From positions 609,163-673,162 of the forward strand of contig ML996694.1 of the NCBI GenBank assembly GCA_010356995.1: DNA of 64,000 bases. Reading direction: 5' to 3'. Source of the DNA: Trichodelitschia bisporula (taxonomy: Eukaryota > Ascomycota > Dothideomycetes > Phaeotrichales > Phaeotrichaceae). The position numbers and the translations under genes were made by a program. Within the stretch, counting starts at the first letter, position 1; each line of letters begins with the position of its first letter. The notes below the pieces were generated by a model. The model was not told the DNA's origin. It saw nothing but the letters and a program-made list of their open reading frames with translations, and searched no databases. This document shows, in pieces, positions 31,701 through 44,436 of this stretch.

Positions 31701-34700
31701 CGGGCTCTGTTTGAGGGCTTCAGTATGAGCTTCTTGACGCTGCTTGACAACGCGTCAGAGAAGTTGCTGGCGCCGGTTATCAAGAAGCACTTGTTCGGCA
31801 AGCACCCGAACATCGAAGCTGATCTACGCAAGCTGCTCCCGAAGCCGAATGATGGAAATGAGTACGTCCAGGAGCACCACTACTGGATTCGAAAAGGGGA
31901 GTTCGTGCCGGAAGACCAGCCTTACTACATCATTACTCCGTTTGTTCAACGGAACCTCGATAACCTCATTCGCGCTGCGTCGACGAGGAGATACCCCATC
32001 TTGATACAAGGCCCGACCTCTTCCGGTAAAACAAGCATGATCGAGTACCTCGCGAAAAGGTCAGGGAACAAGTTCGTTCGTATTAACAATCACGAGCACA
32101 CCGATCTCCAGGAGTACCTGGGCGCATATGTGTCGGATTCAGACGGCAAACTCCGTTTCCAGGAGGGTATTCTCGTAGAGGCGTTGCGCAAAGGATACTG
32201 GATCGTGCTCGACGAGCTCAATCTCGCACCGTCTGATATTCTGGAAGCCTTGAATCGTCTACTTGATGACAATCGCGAACTCTTCATTCCCGAGACCCAG
32301 GAGACTGTCCGGCCTCACGACAACTTCATGCTATTCGCAACGCAGAATCCCGCTGGACTGTATGGCGGGCGGAAGCATCTCTCAAGGGCCTTCCGAAACC
32401 GATTTCTCGAGCTGCATTTCGACGATATTCCCGTGGACGAGCTTTGCGAGATTTTGCACCAGCGGACGCAAATTCCCAATTCCTGGAGTAGACGCATTGT
32501 GGATGTCTACAAGGAACTCTCCAGCATGCGGCAGGAAAGTCGGCTATTTGAGCAGAAGAGCTTTGCAACGCTGCGTGACCTCTTCCGGTGGGCCCTGAGA
32601 AAGGCGGATACAATCGATCAACTCGCCGTCAATGGCTACATGCTCTTAGCCGAGCGAGTCCGCAAGCCGGAGGAAGTGGAAAAGGTCAGGAAGATAATTG
32701 AGCAGGTGATGAGCAGAAACGGGCCCCGGGTAACCATCGGCCAAGACTTGATTTACTCCAGCGCCACTTGCCCCGAGATGAACATGTATGAAAGCCATGG
32801 TAACTCTGCAGGCGTCATCTGGACCAAGTCCATGCGTCGGCTCTTCGTACTCGTTGCCCACGCACTCCGTAACAACGAACCGGTTCTCCTGGTCGGCGAG
32901 ACAGGGTGCGGCAAAACGACAGTATGCCAAATGCTTGCCGATGCCTTTGGGAAGGAGCTTATGGTTGTCAATGCTCATCAGAATACCGAGACGGGAGACC
33001 TGATCGGCTCTCAACGGCCTATCCGAAACCGTGCTGCAATCGAACTGCAACTTCGCGAGCAGCTCATCTCTGTTCTTACCTCTCTTGGTGGACAAGATCT
33101 TGAAGGGCAGGACAATAAGGCGCTGCTACAGGCGTATATCGGCATTAAGCCCAAGGCTGCCGTAAGCATTCCTTCCAATGTTCGCCAGACGATCAAGACG
33201 CTCCGGAATAAGGCCGCCGCACTGTTCGAATGGACCGACGGCAGCCTCGTCCACGCAATGAAAACCGGACAGTACTTCTTACTGGACGAAATATCCCTTG
33301 CCGACGACTCCGTCCTTGAGCGGTTGAACAGTGTGCTCGAACCTGGTAGGACCCTTCTTCTTGCAGAGAAAGGCCCTATAGATTCAGCCATTACGGCTGG
33401 GGAAGGATTCCAATTTCTCGCGACCATGAACCCCGGAGGCGATTACGGCAAACGCGAGCTTTCTCCAGCTTTGCGCAACCGCTTTACCGAAATCTGGGTC
33501 CCTTCGCTATACGACATTGAGGACATCACCCAAATCGTGCGCGGCAAGCTGCAAGGCCCGACAGTCGAGTATACGGACGCAATGGTTGCGTTTGCGAGCT
33601 GGTTTAGCCATACATACAACACTTCCGCAGCGTCCGCCATCTCCATTCGCGATGCATTAGCTTGGGTCGCATTCGTCAACCGCTTTGCTTCCATCGATCC
33701 GGCGCTCGCAGTGCTTCACGGCGCGGCGATGGTATACATTGACACTCTCGGGGCGAATCCGGCAGCTATGCTTTCCATCAGCTCGTCATCGATTCTCGGA
33801 GAGCGCCAGAATTGCGTGGCGAAACTCAGCGAGCTTCTAGCGGTCGATGTTGCTGTTCAGTACTTTGCGCCGGTTGACCTCCGCATCACAGAGGCCGAAT
33901 TTGAAATTGGCCCCTTTTCACTTCCGCGGGAAGATGCCATGGACGAGAACATTGAGTTTACATTTGAGCCGCCGACTACGAGGGGAAACGCTATGCGTGT
34001 ATTCCGCGCGCTGCAACTCAACAAACCGATTCTTATCGAAGGCAACCCAGGTGTTGGGAAGACTACTCTTGTTTCGGCCATCTCCAAGGCGCTTGGGAAG
34101 CGGCTCGTCCGCATCAACTTGTCTGATCAGACCGATCTCATGGATCTCTTTGGATCGGATGTTCCTGTCGAAGGTGCAGCTGCTGGTACCTTTACGTGGA
34201 GAGACGCGCCCTTCCTCTCGGCCATGAAGAATGGCGACTGGGTACTACTCGACGAGATGAATCTCGCATCGCAATCAGTGCTCGAAGGTCTCAACGCTTG
34301 TCTGGATCACCGTGCCGAAGCCTATGTTGCCGAACTCGATCAGACCTTCAAGCGCCATCCTGACTTCCGGCTCTTCGCTGCGCAGAATCCGCATCATCAG
34401 GGCGGCGGACGCAAAGGCTTGCCCGCATCATTTGTGAATCGGTTTACGGTCGTGTATGCTGATGTATTCAGGCCAGAGGACATGATGATCATCTGCAAGA
34501 GCATATTTCCGTCAGTACCTGAGGACCAGTTGGCCACTTTGATCAAGTTTGTCGCCCAGATTGACACGGATACCGTCTATTCTCGGAAGTTCGGCGCCCA
34601 AGGCAGTCCGTGGGAGTTTAATCTTCGCGATACCATCCGCTGGCTACAACTGGCAACGAGTAGTAAGGGTTTAGTCAAAGCGGCGACGCCTTATGATCTT

Positions 34701-37700
34701 TGCGACATCATTTTCCGTCAGCGTTTCCGGAGCACCTCTGACAAAATTGCTGTTGACGCGCTCTTTGATGACCATTTTGAGAGCAAAGCGAGGCCGCGGA
34801 ACTTCTTTCACAATCTCACCACCCGTCATAGCCAAGTTGGCGTTGGACTACTCAACCGCGGGCAGCTCACCACGCAGTCTCGGCCACTTTGTCCGTTTCT
34901 TACAACCGCCCACCTGCCCGTTCTCGAAGCGCTTAGTCTCTGTGTACAGCAAAACTGGCCGGTCATTCTCGTAGGCTCCTCGGGATCCGGGAAGACTACG
35001 GTAATCGAGCATGCAGCCGCAGTGGTTGGAGCCGAAACAATCTCATTCCCTATGAATGCCGACATCGATGCTATGGATCTCGTTGGCGGGTACGAGCAGG
35101 CTGATCCCCTGCGGCAGAAGTTCCACATCGTCTCTGAAGTCCGGAGTTTTGCCCATGAGCAAATTATCATAGCTGCGAAGTCTGCAGTCCATGAGCATAT
35201 CGGGGCTCTGATTGTCCTTGAAACTGTCGCTTCACAGGGATCATCGAAAGCTGACCTTGCCGGCATTTTAGCATCTTTGCAGAAGTTGGTCTCACATTCA
35301 GAGTCAAGGCGCGTGTTAGAACTTTCCCGGGCGGTTGCAGCACTCGAGGCCCTCCCTGACCAGATCGAAAAGGCCCAATTTGAATGGGTTGACGGCCTGC
35401 TCGTCCAAGCCCTGGAGCGCGGCAACTGGCTCATTCTGGATAATGCCAATCTTTGCAGCTCGTCTGTCCTGGATAGACTGAACTCGCTGCTCGAGCCAAA
35501 CGGCGAGTTGAGCCTTACCGAGCATCCGCTGGACAACGGCGACGCGAGAATAGTCCGCCCACATCCTAACTTCCGCATCTTTCTTACCATGGACCCGCGT
35601 AATGGTGAATTGTCGCGTGCTATGCGCAACCGCGCCATTGAGTTGTATCTACCGCCGCTTCCTGAAAACGATGTCGCTGTTGGACAGGGCCGCTTCTGCT
35701 TCGGTCTTGAATCTAGCATGTACAGATTCCGGAACTTCGCCAAGTGCGAAGCGGTGGCCCGTTCAAACTTGAAGGTAGTCGACGTGGCGATTGATCACTT
35801 GGGCCATCTTGACCAGCACATTGAGAAGAGTTTCCAGAATCAAGTTGCCCAGGGATTATTGACTACCGAAGAGGAAATCAAGAGCAATATAGTCTCCAAG
35901 ATCCAGCTCATGATACCGGTGAAGCATTCCTTGGACTCCGGAATGGGAGAGGGTTACTACACACTAGAGGTCAGTCAACTCCTCAGAACTTGCGCCATTT
36001 ATACTGATCTTGTGTGCTTCTGTATAGACAATGCACCCCTTGAACAACGATGTCGTCTTCCGGTATTGTGCAAACCCGCTTCATTCAAAGTTGGCCGAGG
36101 AAATCGAAGATCGCATCCACGTCTCCGCCATGGCTAAGCGTTATGAACAAGCAGCCCGCCTAGCGGACACCAAGCCAGTACAGCAAATGACGCCCTTCGA
36201 CTATTCTGCTGCCTCTACGCGACTCCCGGCGCACAAGCGGGACTCTTCACGCGACGTTGCGCAGTTCCTACGTGAATCACTGGACCTTATGTCCCGATTT
36301 TTCCAACTCACGTCTGAGCTGAACAGAGATAGCGAGGTTTGTACTCCTCTCCAACACATATTGAAGATCTCTAACTTTGCAGACCATTCGAATCAACAGA
36401 GCCTTCATCCGCTTCTGGACCGACCTTTTTGACCTGGTTCAGGCCCCCAAGCTCGAGGAAGCTGTCTTCCAGATGTACCTCCGTCTCGGCTCCTCAGCCA
36501 TCAGTAGACTCACCGGAAATCTTGACGTGGACCGTGTCTTCTTGAAGCAGCTGGCGAATATGCTCCGCGTCTTCATCCGAATGACCAACTTCACCACCGG
36601 CCACAGCATGGAGCGGCTCTGGGAGACATTTCGTCCCGTCACTGCCCCAACTCTCGATCGTGTGCACACATTGCTCCGCCTGGAAGCGCTGGCTGATCAG
36701 TTTGATGCGCTAGCCTCGCCTGCCCGTGTTCCTCTTGAAGAGCTGAGCAGAATCCGTGGCGCATTCGCACAGGCGCTCGTTGCGGTCAAGCAACAGGATG
36801 TAGACGCAGCTGGCTTGCTCGAGATGCTGAAATCCACTATCGGGGAGTTCAGAACTGATGACGAAAAAGAGGTAGTTGAAGTCGTGGTGCCATTTTTCCA
36901 GGCCGAGTTCGAAGCTATCAGCCAGTGCTTTGATCTTTGCTCTCTCACGGACCTCGAGCGTGGCAAGCCTGCTTTGCTCCAGTATGTGGAGATTATGGCG
37001 CAGCGGTCAACGAAGGTGAAAACCTTGGAGGGTATTGATGAAATCAAGAAGCGCATATTGATGGCCCTTGATTGCTACGTTGGGAGCGACGGTGTCGAGG
37101 TGCCGCGGGCGCTGGATCAGAATGTGCTCACGTTTGTGGCGCGGAAGATGGCCCGCCTTGACTCCGTGCCGCTCGGGCGGCTTGATCTGCTCAAGTCTGA
37201 AGTCGATGTCCTCGGCCAAGTACTTTCAACAGGAGCCAGTACGATTTGTGAGGACCAGACACTATACCTCCACGCTGTGCTCCGCCGGCTTATGGACGTT
37301 GTTTTAAACGCTCATCAGGACATCTTGCAACAGGTCCCTGGCTATGAGAAACCGAACCTGATTGCGCTCAATCACTTGCTATCACAACCACAGCCAATCT
37401 CTAACGAGATTTCCGAGATCCTGGACCCATTGAGAGCATTGAACGTCGCCGCGTCTTACCTGCAAGCGACTCCTGGAAGCAACCCGCAGGATCTAGCTAC
37501 AGCGGCCGAGGCGTGGATCCGTTTCTCCCTGGCCTGTATCGCCCTCTACGTCCCTGACCGGCCGTTTGATCCCGCATTGAGATATAAGGTTCTCCGAGAA
37601 TGGTTCCTCAAGGACAAGAACCAGATCATGACAGACCTCGACGCCTTGGAGCGTTTCGATCTTGAATTTCAAGGCCAGAAGCACACTCTCCGTTCTGCTA

Positions 37701-40700
37701 TCGTCCAAGATCGCCTGGCCGAGATAGGTGAAGAACCAGCAGAGCTGATGATTGCGCGTCCACCGCCTGCCCAACTTAGTCAACTTCAGGGCGAATTTAA
37801 CAACGTGCTCCGAGTCGCAAAGGCCGTAGATCAGGCCATGTCAGAGGGCGTCGGCGCTGTTGCCAGTTGCAACGAGGGGAAGAATATTGCCAGCGTTTTG
37901 AAGCGTCTTCGGAACGCCCACCGCGCATATGATGATCTGGTCTTGCCTCTTATTGGACTACTTCAGGCTCTGAACGTCGGCCTGGGACTTGCGAAACGTG
38001 CGACCAAGGCTGAACATGGCGCTGAACATGGCAAGGACGGCCGCAATACCCTTCAAGGCTTGCTCACCCTGCGCGAAGAAGAGCCGGACCTGCTAAGGAC
38101 GAGCGAGGAATTCGACTCGCTAGTCACTTCCCTGAGGCGTGTGGCTCTGCTTGCAAACGTCGAGAAGGTGCAGGAACCGAAGAGACGGGCAATCAATGAG
38201 GCGCATGAGTTGTTCGACACCGTGTACAACAACTGGAAGCGCGACATGACGGAGGAGCAGAAGAAACATCGCGATCAGCACAGCTTATATACCTACCAGG
38301 GTAGCCACGAAGGCGATGAGGCTCAGGCGGAGAAGGAGTACGACGAGCTGTTCCCGGATTACGACAAGCAAGCTGAAGACGATGAAAAGCCTCAGTCAAA
38401 GGGACCCAAACTGCTTGATGCAGGCAACGAGATTGCCGAACTCCATGGGCAAATATTCTGTGGTGGTGCCTCACCGCATGATCTCGTTAAGTCCGTCCTC
38501 CTTGCTGGCTTCTCGAAGAAGGAGCCAGAGGCAGATTACGCACCGCTACTCCCAGCACTTTACCTCGCGTTCCAACGCACGAAAGGCGTGCTCGACTCTA
38601 CTGAGAATGACACACCCACCTACAACTTCTACGTTTCGCCCAATACGGTAGAAGCCAAGCGTCTGGCCGCCTTCGTCCACCGCCTGCAGGCGCGCTTCCG
38701 CGAACTCCAACGCGCATGGCCCGAACACGCTACGCTACACGAAGTCTTAACGCTAGGCGACAAAATCCTCGAATTCGCGCACACCGAACCGGTTGCCAAG
38801 TTCCTGGCCAAGGCCGAAAAGCTGCACGAAGCGGTTGACCGGTGGGAGAAGGTCGCTAGCAAAGAATTCAGCGCAACCGTATTGTATTCCGAGCTTACGG
38901 CGCTGTTGGTCAGCTGGCGCCGGCTGGAGCTGGGAACCTGGATGCGGCTGTTCGATCTCGAGACCGAGAAGTGCGTTGCCGATGCACGTAACTGGTGGTT
39001 CGTGGCGTATGAGAATGTGATTGCTGCGCCGTTGTCGCTGGTGCAGCAGGGAGAGTCCGTTGATCGCCATGTCAAAGAGCTCCTGAAGACGCTCGAGGCG
39101 TTCTTTGCTACGACATCCCTCGGCCAGTACAGCGCTCGCCTGCATTTGATCCGCGTGTTTGAACGGCGGTTGGCGGCACAGGAAGATGTTGTTCCGGCTT
39201 TGGCTTCGCTACGGGACGGGCTGCGCAACTTCTTATCCTACTATGCGCGATTCGAGGGTACCGTCAGTGAAGACTTAGCCAAGGGACGGCTGGCGCTGGA
39301 GAAGAAAGTGAAAGAGATCATTTTACTCGCCAGTTGGAAGGACACGAACATCGAGGCGCTCAAACAGAGCGCGAAGGTGTCGCACCGCAAGCTCTTCAAG
39401 GTGGTGCGCAAATTCCGGACGCTGTTAGGACGCTCGGTGCAAGGGATCGTACAGCTCGGCCCTGTGGACAAGACTGTGGCTGGTATACCGGACCTGGCGA
39501 TTCTCCCATCGCGAGTGGAAGTCGACCAGAAGGCAGTGTCAATCTGCCAGACGCATATTAGCGACTGGGACGCCACACCATCACGCTTCAAGAACGTGGC
39601 CGTCACGGCATCGCTTATGTTCAAGCTGAGCCAGCCGCCGCAAGACACCGCCGATGGTAGTGCTTACATCACCGCCTTCCTCAGCGACCTTGACGAAACG
39701 ACGAAGGCCCTGCAAGAGGAAACACCAGCATTCCTCACCGAGGAAAACCAGCCTATGGTTAAGCACCTAAAGACGCGCAAGCGTACCCTCTTTGCCGACA
39801 CGCTCAAGACTCTGCGTCTCATGGGCCTGCAGTACAACCTATCTAGCCACGTCCTGCTCGCTCAAAATTCTGTCGCCAGCGTGTTCGCCACGCTCCCGGC
39901 TCTCTCAGCATCAGGCGAGATCCCAGCCATCGAGTGCGCAGAGTTTTTCTTCCATAAGGTTCTTAGTTTGATGGCGGACGTCCGTGAAGTCCAGCGCGAG
40001 CACTCGCCGGATCTAACGCCGGCAGAGATAGCTCGCAGCGTCGGATATCTCGAAGACTTGCTCCACCGCCAAGTCACACAGCGGGCCACCATCGCGGGTG
40101 CACTCAACGATTTTGCACAACTCAATTCGGCGGTTGAGAAGGCTCGCAACCTCTGGGCAACCAAGTATGCATTTGTGCAAGATTCCGCGGATCTCGATCT
40201 CGTCCCAGTACTTCGGACAATTCAATGGCTCATACCTCTTACATCCGTTATGGCACATGTAGTGTCAGCGCACTCCGAGCTTGGCAAGCAGGATACATCC
40301 GCTGTAAGTGCGGCGCTCACGCGCTGCAGCTCAGAACTTGCTTCGTTGGTACAGCGCGCTGAGCGTCTTCCGCACCTGCCTGAAAACATTACGAGCACCG
40401 TGCACACGGCGCTACTCGCCGATGCGCAGGTGGCCCTCAAGTCGCTTGCTCAGCACGTCAGCAGCTGGACGCTGACATACCCGGCTCTGGCGCCTCTACT
40501 GCGGCAGTTGTTGCCGTGGATTCAGATGCCTTATGTTGAGCGCAAGGAGCGGGCACTGGCTGCCGTGACGCTGGGTGCCGTTCGACAGGCGGTGTTTGCG
40601 TGCGTGGATCAGACGCTCGGTGCGGTGCAAGATCTCAGCAAAGTCTGGGCGGATATGCCCACTTCAAGTGACGAGGTGAGCTGGTACACGCGTGAGGAAG

Positions 40701-43546
40701 CCGGATATGTTGGCGCTGTTGCAGCAGTGCGTGCGGGAACTGTGGCAAGGGGACTTGAGCAGATGTTAAGTTCTATGGGAGGGTTGAGCGGCGAAGAGCT
40801 TGGGGTTGCCGCGGCGCTTATTGGTGTTGTTGCGCCTATTGTGGAACAGTTCCGCGAGACGTTTCTCGCAGTGCTGAGCCGGTTTGCGGGGTTTCACCTT
40901 GCTACGTGTCGGATAGCGTGGAGGCTGTGTGCTGCGTTTGTGGAGATTGGGAAACGCGGGTTCTGCACGCCGCCGGAAAAGAGTGGGGGCAAGAACGAAG
41001 GGGAGGAAAAGCTGGAGGGTGGAACTGGGTTGGGTGAGGGAGAGGGAGCGGAGGATATCAGCAAGGATATCAAGGACGACGAGGACTTGGACGAGTTGGC
41101 GGAGCAGGAGGATGAGGGAGGGAAGAAGGATATCGAGGAAGAGAAAGATGCGGTGGATATGGGCGACTCGGAGATGAAGGGCGAGACAGGTGACGTGGAA
41201 GAGGAAGAAGGCGAGGAGGGCCAATCTGGCGATGAAAAGGAGGAAGATGAGATGGAGGACGAAACCGGCAGCGTTGATGACCTCGGACCTTCGGCTGTGG
41301 ACGAAAGGCTCTGGGACGAAGGCGGTGAAGCGGACAAAGAGAAAGAAGGTGACCAAAGCAAGGGTGAGAAAGAAGACGACCAAGCCGCTGCACAGCTCCA
41401 GAAGGAGCAACAGCAAGCCCAAGAGGCCGAGCAAGATGACCTGGAGGCCGAAGAAGCGCCACCTGATGAACCCGAGGCCGTCGGCCAGCAGGAAACCGAG
41501 AAGATGGACCCGCACGTCGACGAGGAGGAGGCACTTGACCTGCCAGACGATATGAACCTCGACGGTGGTGACGCCGACAAGTCGGATGGCGAACTCGACG
41601 ATCTGGACCTCGAAGACGACGAACAACCACAGCAGGAAATGGAAACCGACGAGCTGATGCCGGATCAGCCTGAGGTGGACGAGACACGCGACGGGGACGA
41701 GACCGCTGCCGAAGATGCGGAAGACACAAACGAGGGTGTTGAAGACCCCGACGCCGACCAGCCGGAAGATACTGATGGTGAAGACTCTGATGGTGAGGAG
41801 GATGACAACCCTCTTGCACTCGAAGACGACGCAACCATCGCAGCCGAGGACGCGGCGCCCAGCGAGCCGCGCGGGACAGGCGCCGATGCCGCAGACTCGG
41901 CACAGGATACCAAGGCAGCTAACACGTCTGCACCGGAAGATGCCGGCACTGAAGATCCGCAAGATCCATCTTCAGCCGAAGCGGGGCGGGACGGCGCACA
42001 GGGCGAATCGGGAACAGAAAATGCAGTTGGACAAGCGGAAGACGCGCCCTCGTGCCCGCCCGATGAGGCGCAGTTCCGCAAGCTGGGCGATGCGCTGGAG
42101 AAGTGGTACCAGAAGCAGAAAGCTATCCAAGCGGCGCGGGAAGATGATGGGGAGAAGGGTGAGGAGAAGGAGCGCGATGTCGATATGCAGGATGCGGACT
42201 TTGAGCACCTGCGTGATGAGCAGAGCAAGTCGGAGGCGCAGGCGCTCGGCGCGGCGAGTGAGGATCAGGCGAGGGCGCTGGAGCAAGACAATGCGGTTGC
42301 CGGTAACGAGAATGAGCTGCAGCAGGGCTTTGCGGAGGATGAGAACGAGCAACCCGAGGAGCTCGAGCAAGACGACGTCTCCATGCCCGACGCTGACGCC
42401 TCAGCCGCCGATCCCGAAGCCCCAGGCCCACAATCCGCCTCGGGCCCGCCCACTTCCTTCATCGGCCCGCCAACCTCCGCGCCCCGTCCCGCCGCCGACT
42501 CCGAAGCCGACCTCGCCGACGCCGCCAACGACGAGCACCTCTCCACCGACCTCTCGACCATACACCTAACCCCTGACTCCCCCCCAACCCCCGCCCACGC
42601 CCTCTGGCAGCACCACGAATCACGCACCCGCGCCCTTTCCACCACCCTCACCGAACAACTCCGCCTCATCCTCGCACCCACCCTGGCCTCTAAGCTGCGC
42701 GGCGACTTCCGCACCGGCAAGCGCCTCAACGTCAAGCGCATCATTCCATATATTGCCAGCGGGTATAAGAGGGACAAGATCTGGCTCCGGCGAGATGCAC
42801 CCAACCGTCGCGCGTATCAAATTATGCTGGCGCTGGATGATAGTCGAAGTATGGCGGGTGGCGCGACGCCCGGGGTCAACGGCTCCACCGGGACCAATGG
42901 GGCTACTGTTGTTTCAGGACAAGAGACAGGCGCCACCCTCGCCCTCGACACCCTTGCGCTCGTCGCAAGAGCTCTGAGTACACTCGAATCCGGCGCCCTC
43001 TCCATCGTCAACTTCGGCGAGACGGTCCGCACGGTACACCCCTTCGCGCAGCCGTTCAGCGACGCCGCCGGCGCGGCTGCGTTCGGCAGCTTTAGCTTCA
43101 GCCAAGAACGCACGGATGTGCGTGCCTTGCTGCGCGTTGCGCTCGAGGAGTTCAGGTCCGCACGCACGATGGGCGCAGCCGGCGCGGGGGACGGTGTGTG
43201 GCAGATCCTCCTCGTTGTGAGTGATGGCGTGTGTGAGGGGCATGAGGAAGTTGGCCGTCTGGTCCGTGAAGCCTGGGCGGAAGGGATTATGGTTGTTTTC
43301 GTGGTTGTCGATGCTGAGGCTATGGCTTCGGGCGCGGGGGATGGAAAGTCTGGCGGTGGAATCATGGAGTTGCAGCGTGTGGAGTTTGTCGAGGAGGGTG
43401 GGGAGGTGCGGGTTGTGCGCGGGCGGTATATGGACACGTTCCCGTTTCGGTGGTGGGTTGTTGTGCGTGATGTACGGGAGTTGCCTGGGGTACTCGCGGG
43501 GGCGTTGAGGCAGTGGTTTGCGGAGGTGGTGGAGGCGGGTGCTTAG
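28788..43546 (+). CDS. MDN1: Midasin, dynein-related AAA ATPase of 60S ribosome assembly
   Basis: Rea1/Mdn1 removes assembly factors (Ytm1, Rsa4) from pre-60S particles in nucleolus and nucleoplasm. Three exons (28788-35969, 36028-36336, 36383-43546) give 4884 residues, near the yeast length of 4910. Six AAA modules are intact: Walker A motifs GLAGAGKT, GETGIGKT, GPTSSGKT, GETGCGKT, GNPGVGKT and GSSGSGKT begin near residues 293, 625, 1075, 1370, 1752 and 2063. Walker B motifs include WVLLDEINLA and WIVLDELNLA. Module 6 has LDNANLC where the others have LDE(I/L/M)(N/S)LA. A long helical linker follows, then an Asp/Glu-rich region (about residues 4034-4536). The C-terminal MIDAS domain has the metal site DDSRSM (Asp4649, Ser4651, Ser4653). 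Both introns lie within about 415 bases at the AAA/linker boundary; all exon phases agree. Confidence 0.97.
40990..42500 (+). other. Acidic low-complexity segment inside midasin
   Basis: Roughly 500 residues, dominated by Asp and Glu with Gln, Ala and Ser, between the midasin linker and the MIDAS domain. This is the D/E-rich region known from all midasins and serves as a flexible tether for the MIDAS domain. Its repetitive GAG/GAC/GAA codons create long antisense open frames that are not genes. Confidence 0.85.
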
Positions 43547-44436
43547 TCGGTAGAGGGTGGTGATGTATGTATGCGTTACAGTACTGTAGAACGAAACTCT
43601 GTTCACGATAACCGTCGTTCGCCATGTATGATGTCATGTAGGCATGAGGAAAGAGCATTGCTGAGCGGAAAGGAACATGGTTATTTGTGGATGATGGGAG
43701 GAAGGAGCATGGGAGGATACTTGATATCAACAGTGTAATTAATCTAGAGCGTCTCTCGCCTTCTCCTTTTCCTCGTCCTTCAAAATATCTCACTTCACGC
43801 CATAGCCATTAAGCCATTGCATGTGTCCAGTCTATGTTTCCAATATCATGTGCTTGAACTAGGCGCGCGGTTAACATCGGAAACGAAATACGGCGTCTGC
43901 CGACGCGGGATGACGATAACTTGACGTCTGAAAGCAAATTATCAAGGAACTTTGGATTGTGAAGTGCGTGAAGGTAAGCTTAGGTACGACTGTCCTCGAT
44001 GACTTCGTCTCAAAACAGTGCCCAGACGCTAGAACTAGTGCTCCGCTCCTTCTCTCCATGTAGACCGTAGACGATGGTGGCTGCAGTTCACGCTATCTTG
44101 CTCTTCGCGCCGTGAACACCATTTCCATTCCTATGTACTGCGGTACTCCATCGCGCCCCTAACACCTGCTTTTCCGAAAACACACAATATCACGATCCCG
44201 ATTGCCCGATCTACACCCACACCCATCCAACCCGACATCACAAACCACGCAAGCAAGCGCAGTAATCACGAAATACCCGTAACCCGCTACCCTAACCCGC
44301 TAACAACCCATCCCATCCGAATCTAGCTCATCACCGTGACCGCCACCCATACCTCAGTCCCCACCGCATCACACATGGACAGTTCCTTCGTCATAGCATC
44401 CCAGTACGAAAACGCCTCTGCTCGAGAGGAAGGAGT
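43547..44436. other. Convergent intergenic region, no gene seen
   Basis: 3' flanks of midasin and the Sec7-PH gene. A C-rich stretch with ACCC words lies at 44190-44350. No coding sequence or RNA gene is recognised. Confidence 0.5.

Noticed and set aside
34826-35743. A 305-codon minus-strand frame inside midasin AAA module 6
   Set aside because: Fully antisense to conserved AAA sequence; residues are Ser/Arg-rich without domain.
40766-42804. Long minus-strand open frames (130-400 codons) opposite midasin
   Set aside because: They lie antisense to the acidic Asp/Glu-rich segment; GAN codons read backwards give stop-free Ser/Phe/Leu-rich frames. No family resemblance, no independent start context.
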